From contig NC_080067.1 in NCBI RefSeq assembly GCF_949987535.1, forward strand, positions 43,584,910-43,648,909: a stretch of 64,000 nt of DNA. The letters are read 5' to 3'. Position numbers and translations under genes: made by a program. Position 1 is the stretch's first letter; each line of letters opens with the position of its first letter. The DNA is from Balaenoptera acutorostrata (taxonomy: Eukaryota; Chordata; Mammalia; Artiodactyla; Balaenopteridae). Under the pieces are notes generated by a model. That model had not been told where the DNA came from. It saw nothing but the letters and a program-made list of their open reading frames with translations, and did no database searches. Of the stretch, positions 46,393 to 57,900 are shown piece after piece.

Positions 46393-49300
46393 ATTCTCTT
46401 TTTAACCTGTTTCTTAAAATACTAGGGGTTAGGAAATCTATTGGAGGAAGAAGCAGTCAAGGATAGCTTAGAATTAGGGTTAGGATTAGGCTTAGGTTAT
46501 GGCTTAGGGTACGGGTTCGGGTACAGGTTCGGTTACGGCATAGGGTATGTGTTAGGGTTAGGGTTAGGGTTAGTTTTAGGGTTAGGGCTCGGTTTAGGGT
46601 ACGGGTTAGGATTAGGTTACGTGTTAGGTTTAGGGGAGGTGTTAGGGTTAGGGTACGCATTATGGTTAGGGTATTTATTAAAACTATTTCACTATCTAGA
46701 TACCACTTAGCACGTAAAGGAATATTATTTGGGGTCCAGCCATGGAGAAGAGCTTAGACACTAGGATAAGATAAAGAACACACCAAATATAAAACATCAT
46801 ATTAGGATTCTCTTTTTAACCTGTTCCTCAAAACACTAGTGCTTACGAAATCTATTGGAGGCAGAAGCAGACAAGGGTAGCTTATGGTTAGGGTTAGGCT
46901 TAGGCTTAGGGTAAGGGTTCGTGTACGGCTTCAGGATCTGCGTAGGCTATGAGTTAGCGATAGGGTGAGATTTAGTTTTCTGGTTAGCGCTCGGTTTAAG
47001 GTAAGTTTAGGATTAGGGTACGTGTTAGGGTTAGGGTATGGGTTAGGGTTAGGTTACGCGTTAGGTTTAATGTATATATTAAACCTATCCCACTCTCTAG
47101 ATACCACTTAGCACGTTAAGGAATATTATTTGGCGTCCAGCCATGGAGAAGAGTTTAGACACTAGGATAAGATAAGGAACACACCCATTATAAAGAAGTC
47201 ACATTCGGATTCTCTTTTTAACCTGTGCCTTAAAACATGAGTGCTTAGGAAATCTATTGGAGGCAGAAGCAGTCAAGTGTAGCTTAGGGTTAGGGTACGG
47301 CTTAGGGTATGGGTTTGGGTACGGGTTCGGGAACGGCGTAGGGTATGGGTTAGTGTTAGGGTTAGTTTTAAGATTAGTGCTCGGTTTAGGGTACGTGTTA
47401 TGGTTAGGGTAGGGGTTAAGTTTAGGTTACGTGTTATCGTTAGGGTATTTATTAAACCTATCCGACTCTCTACATACCACTTAGCACGTTAAGGAATATT
47501 ATTTGCGGGCCAGCCATGGAGAAGAGCTTAGACACTAGGATAAGATAAGGAACACACCCATTATAAAGAAATCACAATAGGATTCTCTTTTTGACCTATT
47601 CCTTAAAACACTAGTGCTTAGGAAATCTATTGGAGGCAGAAGCAGTCAAGGGTAGCTTAGGGTTAGGGTTAGGGTTAGGCTTAGGTTAAGGGTTCGTGTA
47701 CGGCTTCAGGATCTGCGTAGGCTATGAGTTAGCGATAGGGTGAGATTTAGTTTTCTGGTTAGCGCTCGGTTTAAGGTAAGTTTAGGATTAGGGTACGTGT
47801 TAGGGTTAGGGTATGGGTTAGGGTTAGGTTACGCGTTAGGTTTAATGTATATATTAAACCTATCCCACTCTCTAGATACCACTTAGCACGTTAAGGAATA
47901 TTATTTGGCGTCCAGCCATGGAGAAGAGTTTAGACACTAGGATAAGATAAGGAACACACCCATTATAAAGAAGTCACATTCGGATTCTCTTTTTAACCTG
48001 TGCCTTAAAACATGAGTGCTTAGGAAATCTATTGGAGGCAGAAGCAGTCAAGTGTAGCTTAGGGTTAGGGTACGGCTTAGGGTATGGGTTTGGGTACGGG
48101 TTCGGGAAAGGCGTAGGGTATGGGTTAGTGTTAGGGTTAGTTTTAAGATTAGTGCTCGGTTTAGGGTACGTGTTATGGTTAGGGTAGGGGTTAAGTTTAG
48201 GTTACGTGTTATCGTTAGGGTATTTATTAAACCTATCCCACTCTCTACATACCACTTAGCACGTAAAGGAATATTATTTGGGGTCCAGCCATGGAGAACA
48301 GCTTAGACACTAGGATAAGATAAGGAACACACCCATTATAAAGAAATGACCTTAGCATTCTCTTTTTAACCTGTTCCTTAAAACACTAGTGCTTAGGAAA
48401 TATATTGGAGGCAGAAGCAATCAAGGGTAGCTTAGGGTAGGGTTAGGGTTAGGGTTAGGACTAGGGTACGGTTTCGGGTACAGGTTCCGTTACGGCGTAG
48501 GGTATGTGTTAGGGTTAGGTTTAGGGTTAGTTTTAGGGCTAGGGATCGGTTTAGGGTACGGGAGAGGATTAGGGTACGTGTTAGGGTTAGGGTAGGGGTT
48601 AGGGTTAGGGTACGCTTTAGAGTAAAGGTATTTTTTAAACCTATCCCACTCTCTAGATACCACTTAGCACGTAAAGGAATATTATTTGGGGCCCAGCCAT
48701 GGAGAATAGTTTAGACACTAGGATAAGATAAGGAACACACCCATTATAAAGAAATCACATTAGGATTCTCTTTTTAACCTGTTCCATAAAACACTACTGC
48801 TTAGGAAATCTATTGGAGGCAGAAGCAGTCAAGTGTAACTTAGGGTTAGGGTACGGGTTCGGGTACGGGTTGGGGAAGGGTGTAGGGTATGGTTTAGTGT
48901 TAGGGTTAGGGTTAGTTTTAAGGTTAGGGCTCGGTTTAGGGTACGGGTTAGGATTAGGGTACACGTTAGGGTTACGGTAGGAGTTAGGGTTAGGGTACGC
49001 ATTATGGTTAGGGTATTTATTAAACCTATCCTACTCTCTAGATTCCACATAGCATGTAAAGGAATATTATTTGGCGTCCAGCCATGCAGAAGACCTTAGA
49101 CACTAGGATAAGATAAGGAACACACCCATTATAAAGAAATCACATTAGGATTCTCTTTTTAACCTGTTCCTTAAAACAAGAGTGCTTAGGAAATCTATTG
49201 GAGGTAGAAGCAGTCAAGAGTTGCTTAGGGTTTGGTTAGGTTAGGGTTAGGGTTAGGGATGGTTTTAGGGCCATGGCTAGGTTTAGGGTACGGGTTAGGA

Positions 49301-50660
49301 TTAGGTTACGTGTTAGGGTTAGGGTAAGGGTTAGGGTTAGGGTACGCGTTAGGTTTATGGTATTAATTAAACCTATCCCACTCTCTAGATACCACTTAGC
49401 ACGTTAAGGAATATTATTTGCGGGCCAGCCATGGAGAAGAGCTTAGACACTAGGATAAGATAAGGAACACACCCATTATAAAGAAATCACAATAGGATTC
49501 TCTTTTTGACCTATTCCTTAAAACACTAGTGCTTAGGAAATCTATTGGAGGCAGAAGCAGTCAAGGGTAGCTTAGGGTTAGGGTTAGGGTTAGGCTTAGG
49601 TTAAGGGTTCGTGTACGGCTTCAGGATCTGCGTAGGCTATGAGTTAGCAATAGGGTGAGATTTAGTTTTCTGGTTAGCGCTCGGTTTAAGGTAAGTTTAG
49701 GATTAGGGTACGTGTTAGGGTTAGGGTATGGGTTAGGGTTAGGTTACGCGTTAGGTTTAATGTATATATTAAACCTATCCCACTCTCTACATACCACTTA
49801 GCACGTAAAGGAATATTATTTTGGGTCCAGCCATGGAGAAGAGCTTAGACACTAGGATAAGATAAAGAACACAGCCATTATAAAGAAATCACATTAGGAT
49901 TCTCTTGTTAACCTGGGCCTTAAAACATGAGTGCTTAGGAAATCTATTGGAGGCATAAGCAGTCAAGGGTTGCTTAGTGTTTGGTTAGTTTAGGGTTAGG
50001 GTTAGGGTTAGTTTTAAGGTTAGGGCTCGGTTTTGGGTAAGGGTTAGTATTAGGGTACGTGTTAGGGTTAGGGTAGGAGTTAGGGTTTGGGTACGTGTTA
50101 TCGTTAGGGTATTTATTAAACCTATCCCACTCTCGACATACACCTTAGCACGTAAAGGAATATTATTTGGGTTCCAGCCATGGAGAAGAGCTTAGTCACT
50201 AGGATAAGATAAGGAAAACACCCATTATAAACAAATCACCTTAGGATTCTCTTTTTAACCTGTTCCTTAAAACACTAGTGCTTAGGAAATCTATTGGAGG
50301 AAGAAGCAGTCAAGGGTAGCTTATGATTACAGTTAGGGTTAGGCCTAGGGTATGGCTTAGTGTACGGGTTCGGGTACAGGTTCTTTTATGGATTAGGGTA
50401 TGTGTTAGGGTTAGGGTTAGGGTTAGTTTTAGGGTTAGGGCTCGGTTTAGGGTACGGGTTAGGATTAGGGTAGGTGTTAGTGTTAGGGGAGTGGTTAGGG
50501 TTAGGGTACGCATTAGAGTTAGGGTATTTATTAAACCTATCCCACTCTCTAGATACCACTTAGCACATAAAAGAATATTATTTCGTGTCAAGCCATGGAA
50601 AAGAGCTTAGAATCTAGGATAAGATAAGGAACACACCCATTATACAGAAATCACCTTAGA
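46393..50660 (+). repeat. Younger HOR family, 11-mer form a, second copy (4,268 bp)
   Basis: Matches the 34364 unit at an offset of 12,029 bp, with C at 47301 (form a marker). Confidence 0.9.
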
Positions 50661-53600
50661 ATTCTCTTTTTAACCTGTTTCTTAAAATACTAGGGGTTAG
50701 GAAATCTATTGGAGGAAGAAGCAGTCAAGGATAGCTTAGAATTAGGGTTAGGATTAGGCTTAGGTTATGGCTTAGGGTACGGGTTCGGGTACAGGTTCGG
50801 TTACGGCATAGGGTATGTGTTAGGGTTAGGGTTAGGGTTAGTTTTAGGGTTAGGGCTCGGTTTAGGGTACGGGTTAGGATTAGGTTACGTGTTAGGTTTA
50901 GGGGAGGTGTTAGGGTTAGGGTACGCATTATGGTTAGGGTATTTATTAAAACTATTTCACTATCTAGATACCACTTAGCACGTAAAGGAATATTATTTGG
51001 GGTCCAGCCATGGAGAAGAGCTTAGACACTAGGATAAGATAAAGAACACACCAAATATAAAACATCATATTAGGATTCTCTTTTTAACCTGTTCCTCAAA
51101 ACACTAGTGCTTACGAAATCTATTGGAGGCAGAAGCAGACAAGGGTAGCTTATGGTTAGGGTTAGGCTTAGGCTTAGGGTAAGGGTTCGTGTACGGCTTC
51201 AGGATCTGCGTAGGCTATGAGTTAGCGATAGGGTGAGATTTAGTTTTCTGGTTAGCGCTCGGTTTAAGGTAAGTTTAGGATTAGGGTACGTGTTAGGGTT
51301 AGGGTATGGGTTAGGGTTAGGTTACGCGTTAGGTTTAATGTATATATTAAACCTATCCCACTCTCTAGATACCACTTAGCACGTTAAGGAATATTATTTG
51401 GCGTCCAGCCATGGAGAAGAGTTTAGACACTAGGATAAGATAAGGAACACACCCATTATAAAGAAGTCACATTCGGATTCTCTTTTTAACCTGTGCCTTA
51501 AAACATGAGTGCTTAAGAAATCTATTGGAGGCAGAAGCAGTCAAGTGTAGCTTAGGGTTAGGGTACGGATTAGGGTATGGGTTTGGGTACGGGTTCGGGA
51601 ACGGCGTAGGGTATGGGTTAGTGTTAGGGTTAGTTTTAAGATTAGTGCTCGGTTTAGGGTACGTGTTATGGTTAGGGTAGGGGTTAAGTTTAGGTTACGT
51701 GTTATCGTTAGGGTATTTATTAAACCTATCCGACTCTCTACATACCACTTAGCACGTTAAGGAATATATATTTGCGGGCCAGCCATGGAGAAGAGGCTTA
51801 GACACTAGGATAAGATAAGGAACACACCCATTATAAAGAAATCACAATAGGATTCTCTTTTTGACCTATTCCTTAAAACACTAGTGCTTAGGAAATCTAT
51901 TGGAGGCAGAAGCAGTCAAGGGTAGCTTAGGGTTAGGGTTAGGGTTAGGCTTAGGTTAAGGGTTCGTGTACGGCTTCAGGATCTGCGTAGGCTATGAGTT
52001 AGCGATAGGGTGAGATTTAGTTTTCTGGTTAGCGCTCGGTTTAAGGTAAGTTTAGGATTAGGGTACGTGTTAGGGTTAGGGTATGGGTTAGGGTTAGGTT
52101 ACGCGTTAGGTTTAATGTATATATTAAACCTATCCCACTCTCTAGATACCACTTAGCACGTTAAGGAATATTATTTGGCGTCCAGCCATGGGAGAAGAGT
52201 TTAGACACTAGGATAAGAAAAGGAACACACCCATTATAAAGAAAGTCACATTCGGATTCTCTTTTTTAACCTGTGCCTTAAAACATGGAGTGGCTTAGGA
52301 AATCTATTGGAGCAGAAGCAGTCAAGTGTAGCTTAGGGTTAGGGTACGGCTTAGGGTATGGGTTTGGGTATGGGTTCGGGAAAGGCGTAGGGTACTGGGT
52401 TAGTGTTAGGTTAGTTTTAAGAATTAGTGCTCGGTTTAGGGTACGTGTTATGGTTAGGGTAGGGGTTAAGTTTAGGTACGTGTTATCGTTAGGGTATTTA
52501 TTAAACCTATCCCACTCTCTACATACCACTTAGCACGTAAAGGAATATTATTTTGGGGTCCAGCCATGGAGAACAGCTTAGACACTAGGATAAGATAAGG
52601 AACACACCCATTATAAAAGAAATGACCTTAGCATTCTCTTTTAACCTGTTCCTTAAAACACTAGTGCTTAGGAAATATATTGGAGGCAGAAGCAATCAAG
52701 GTAGCTTAGGGTAGGGTTAGGGTTAGGGTTAGGACTAGGGTACGGTTTCGGGTACAGGTTCCGTTACGGCGGGTAGGGTATGTGTTAGGGTTAGGTTTTA
52801 GTAGGGCTAGGGATCGGTTTAGGGTACGGGAGAGGATTAGGGTACGTGTTAGGGTTAGGGTAGGGGTTAGGGTTAGGGTACGCTTTAGAGTAAAGGTATT
52901 TTTTAAACCTATCCCACTCTCTAGATACCACTTAGCACGTAAAGGAATATTATTTGGGGCCCAGCCATGGAGAATAGTTTAGACACTAGGATAAGATAAG
53001 GAACACACCCATTATAAAGAAATCACATTAGGATTCTCTTTTTAACCTGTTCCATAAAACACTACTGCTTAGGAAATCTATTGGAGGCAGAAGCAGTCAA
53101 GTGTAACTTAGGGTTAGGGTACGGGTTCGGGTACGGGTTGGGGAAGGGTGTAGGGTATGGTTTAGTGTTAGGGTTAGGGTTAGTTTTAAGGTTAGGGCTC
53201 GGTTTAGGGTACGGGTTAGGATTAGGGTACACGTTAGGGTTACGGTAGGAGTTAGGGTTAGGGTACGCATTATGGTTAGGGTATTTATTAAACCTATCCT
53301 ACTCTCTAGATTCCACATAGCATGTAAAGGAATATTATTTGGCGTCCAGCCATGCAGAAGACCTTAGACACTAGGATAAGATAAGGAACACACCCATTAT
53401 AAAGAAATCACATTAGGATTCTCTTTTTAACCTGTTCCTTAAAACAAGAGTGCTTAGGAAATCTATTGGAGGTAGAAGCAGTCAAGAGTTGCTTAGGGTT
53501 TGGTTAGGTTAGGGTTAGGGTTAGGGATGGTTTTAGGGCCATGGCTAGGTTTAGGGTACGGGTTAGGATTAGGTTACGTGTTAGGGTTAGGGTAAGGGTT

Positions 53601-54928
53601 AGGGTTAGGGTACGCGTTAGGTTTATGGTATTAATTAAACCTATCCCACTCTCTAGATACCACTTAGCACGTTAAGGAATATTATTTGCGGGCCAGCCAT
53701 GGAGAAGAGCTTAGACACTAGGATAAGATAAGGAACACACCCATTATAAAGAAATCACAATAGGATTCTCTTTTTGACCTATTCCTTAAAACACTAGTGC
53801 TTAGGAAATCTATTGGAGGCAGAAGCAGTCAAGGGTAGCTTAGGGTTAGGGTTAGGGTTAGGCTTAGGTTAAGGGTTCGTGTACGGCTTCAGGATCTGCG
53901 TAGGCTATGAGTTAGCAATAGGGTGAGATTTAGTTTTCTGGTTAGCGCTCGGTTTAAGGTAAGTTTAGGATTAGGGTACGTGTTAGGGTTAGGGTATGGG
54001 TTAGGGTTAGGTTACGCGTTAGGTTTAATGTATATATTAAACCTATCCCACTCTCTACATACCACTTAGCACGTAAAGGAATATTATTTTGGGTCCAGCC
54101 ATGGAGAAGAGCTTAGACACTAGGATAAGATAAAGAACACAGCCATTATAAAGAAATCACATTAGGATTCTCTTGTTAACCTGGGCCTTAAAACATGAGT
54201 GCTTAGGAAATCTATTGGAGGCATAAGCAGTCAAGGGTTGCTTAGTGTTTGGTTAGTTTAGGGTTAGGGTTAGGGTTAGTTTTAAGGTTAGGGCTCGGTT
54301 TTGGGTAAGGGTTAGTATTAGGGTACGTGTTAGGGTTAGGGTAGGAGTTAGGGTTTGGGTACGTGTTATCGTTAGGGTATTTATTAAACCTATCCCACTC
54401 TCGACATACACCTTAGCACGTAAAGGAATATTATTTGGGTTCCAGCCATGGAGAAGAGCTTAGTCACTAGGATAAGATAAGGAAAACACCCATTATAAAC
54501 AAATCACCTTAGGATTCTCTTTTTAACCTGTTCCTTAAAACACTAGTGCTTAGGAAATCTATTGGAGGAAGAAGCAGTCAAGGGTAGCTTATGATTACAG
54601 TTAGGGTTAGGCCTAGGGTATGGCTTAGTGTACGGGTTCGGGTACAGGTTCTTTTATGGATTAGGGTATGTGTTAGGGTTAGGGTTAGGGTTAGTTTTAG
54701 GGTTAGGGCTCGGTTTAGGGTACGGGTTAGGATTAGGGTAGGTGTTAGTGTTAGGGGAGTGGTTAGGGTTAGGGTACGCATTAGAGTTAGGGTATTTATT
54801 AAACCTATCCCACTCTCTAGATACCACTTAGCACATAAAAGAATATTATTTCGTGTCAAGCCATGGAAAAGAGCTTAGAATCTAGGATAAGATAAGGAAC
54901 ACACCCATTATACAGAAATCACCTTAGA
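50661..54928 (+). repeat. Younger HOR family, 11-mer form b, second copy, with a noisy kilobase
   Basis: Matches the 38632 unit at an offset of 12,029 bp, with A at 51569 (form b marker). Its stretch 51.76-52.80 kb carries many single-base insertions and deletions absent from all sister copies. Their lengths happen to sum to zero, so spacing to the next unit is unchanged at 4,268 bp. Confidence 0.9.
51760..52800 (+). other. Cluster of about 17 small indels against sister copies
   Basis: Compared with the same position 12,029 bp upstream I see GGAATATATATTTGCG, AGAGGCTTAG, CATGGGAGAAG, AGAAAGTCAC, CTCTTTTTTAACC, CATGGAGTGGCTTAGG, GGAGCAGAAG, GTACTGGGTT, AAGAATTAGTGC, TTAGGTACGTG, ATTATTTTGGGG, ATAAAAGAAATG, CTCTTTTAACC, CAAGGTAGC, GGCGGGTAGGG and a loss of 8 bases near 52797. 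Most are one-base homopolymer-type changes, typical of uncorrected long-read consensus. Confidence 0.85.
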
Positions 54929-57900
54929 ATTCTCTTTTTAACCTGTTTCTTAAAATACTAGGGGTTAGGAAATCTATTGGAGGAAGAAGCAGTCAAGGAT
55001 AGCTTAGAATTAGGGTTAGGATTAGGCTTAGGTTATGGCTTAGGGTACGGGTTCGGGTACAGGTTCGGTTACGGCATAGGGTATGTGTTAGGGTTAGGGT
55101 TAGGGTTAGTTTTAGGGTTAGGGCTCGGTTTAGGGTACGGGTTAGGATTAGGTTACGTGTTAGGTTTAGGGGAGGTGTTAGGGTTAGGGTACGCATTATG
55201 GTTAGGGTATTTATTAAAACTATTTCACTATCTAGATACCACTTAGCACGTAAAGGAATATTATTTGGGGTCCAGCCATGGAGAAGAGCTTAGACACTAG
55301 GATAAGATAAAGAACACACCAAATATAAAACATCATATTAGGATTCTCTTTTTAACCTGTTCCTCAAAACACTAGTGCTTACGAAATCTATTGGAGGCAG
55401 AAGCAGACAAGGGTAGCTTATGGTTAGGGTTAGGCTTAGGCTTAGGGTAAGGGTTCGTGTACGGCTTCAGGATCTGCGTAGGCTATGAGTTAGCGATAGG
55501 GTGAGATTTAGTTTTCTGGTTAGCGCTCGGTTTAAGGTAAGTTTAGGATTAGGGTACGTGTTAGGGTTAGGGTATGGGTTAGGGTTAGGTTACGCGTTAG
55601 GTTTAATGTATATATTAAACCTATCCCACTCTCTAGATACCACTTAGCACGTTAAGGAATATTATTTGGCGTCCAGCCATGGAGAAGAGTTTAGACACTA
55701 GGATAAGATAAGGAACACACCCATTATAAAGAAGTCACATTCGGATTCTCTTTTTAACCTGTGCCTTAAAACATGAGTGCTTAGGAAATCTATTGGAGGC
55801 AGAAGCAGTCAAGTGTAGCTTAGGGTTAGGGTACGGATTAGGGTATGGGTTTGGGTACGGGTTCGGGAACGGCGTAGGGTATGGGTTAGTGTTAGGGTTA
55901 GTTTTAAGATTAGTGCTCGGTTTAGGGTACGTGTTATGGTTAGGGTAGGGGTTAAGTTTAGGTTACGTGTTATCGTTAGGGTATTTATTAAACCTATCCG
56001 ACTCTCTACATACCACTTAGCACGTTAAGGAATATTATTTGCGGGCCAGCCATGGAGAAGAGCTTAGACACTAGGATAAGATAAGGAACACACCCATTAT
56101 AAAGAAATCACAATAGGATTCTCTTTTTGACCTATTCCTTAAAACACTAGTGCTTAGGAAATCTATTGGAGGCAGAAGCAGTCAAGGGTAGCTTAGGGTT
56201 AGGGTTAGGGTTAGGCTTAGGTTAAGGGTTCGTGTACGGCTTCAGGATCTGCGTAGGCTATGAGTTAGCGATAGGGTGAGATTTAGTTTTCTGGTTAGCG
56301 CTCGGTTTAAGGTAAGTTTAGGATTAGGGTACGTGTTAGGGTTAGGGTATGGGTTAGGGTTAGGTTACGCGTTAGGTTTAATGTATATATTAAACCTATC
56401 CCACTCTCTAGATACCACTTAGCACGTTAAGGAATATTATTTGGCGTCCAGCCATGGAGAAGAGTTTAGACACTAGGATAAGATAAGGAACACACCCATT
56501 ATAAAGAAGTCACATTCGGATTCTCTTTTTAACCTGTGCCTTAAAACATGAGTGCTTAGGAAATCTATTGGAGGCAGAAGCAGTCAAGTGTAGCTTAGGG
56601 TTAGGGTACGGCTTAGGGTATGGGTTTGGGTACGGGTTCGGGAACGGCGTAGGGTATGGGTTAGTGTTAGGGTTAGTTTTAAGATTAGTGCTCGGTTTAG
56701 GGTATGTGTTATGGTTAGGGTAGGGGTTAAGTTTAGGTTACGTGTTATCGTTAGGGTATTTATTAAACCTATCCCACTCTCTACATACCACTTAGCACGT
56801 AAAGGAATATTATTTGGGGTCCAGCCATGGAGAACAGCTTAGACACTAGGATAAGATAAGGAACACACCCATTATAAAGAAATGACCTTAGCATTCTCTT
56901 TTTAACTTGTTCCTTAAAACACTAGTGCTTAGGAAATATATTGGAGGCAGAAGCAATCAAGGGTAGCTTAGGGTAGGGTTAGGGTTAGGGTTAGGACTAG
57001 GATACGGCTTAGGTTACGGTTTCGGGTACAGGTTCCGTTACGGCGTAGGGTATGTGTTAGGGTTAGGTTTAGGGTTAGTTTTAGGGTTAGGGATCGGTTT
57101 AGGGTACGGGAGAGGATTAGGGTACGTGTTAGGGTTAGGGTAGGGGTTAGGGTTAGGTTACGCGTTAGGGTTAAGGTATTTTTTAAACCTATCCCACTCT
57201 CTACATACCACTTACCACGTAAAGGAATATTATTTGGGGCCCAGCCATGGAGAATAGTTTAGACACTAGGATAAGATAAGGAACACACCCATTATAAAGA
57301 AATCACATTAGGATTCTCTTTTTAACCTGTTTCTTAAAACACTACTGCTTAGGAAATCTATTGGAGGCAGAAGCAGTCAAGTGTAACTTAGGGTTAGCGT
57401 ATGGCTTATAGTACGGGTTCGGGTACGGGTTGGGGAACGGTGTAGGGTATGGGTTAGTGTTAGGGTTAGGGTTAGTTTTAAGGTTAGGGCTCGGTTTAGG
57501 GTACGGGTTAGGATTAGGGTACACGTTAGGGTTACGGTAGGAGTTAGGGTTAGGGTACGCATTATGGTTAGGGTATTTATTAAACCTATCCTACTCTCTA
57601 GATTCCACATAGCATGTAAAGGAATATTATTTGGCGTCCAGCCATGCAGAAGACCTTAGACACAAGGATAAGATAAGGAACACAGCCATTTTAAGAAATC
57701 ACAATAGGATTCTCTTTTTGACCTATTCCTTAAAACACTAGTGCTTAGGAAATCTATTGGAGGCAGAAGCAGTCAAGGGTAGCTTAGGGTTAGGGTTAGG
57801 GTTAGGCTTAGGTTAAGGGTTCGTGTACGGCTTCAGGATCTGCGTAGGCTATGAGTTAGCGATAGGGTGAGATTTAGTTTTCTGGTTAGCGCTCGGTTTA

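Larger units (their letters stand above)
42900..54928 (+). repeat. 12,029-bp super-repeat, copy 2
   Basis: Repeats 30871-42899 as 9-mer (42900), 11-mer a (46393) and 11-mer b (50661). Every marker I checked agrees between the copies outside 51.76-52.80 kb, except isolated bases such as CTTAAGAAATC near 51513 against CTTAGGAAATC. I could not count total identity by eye, but it is very high. Confidence 0.88.
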
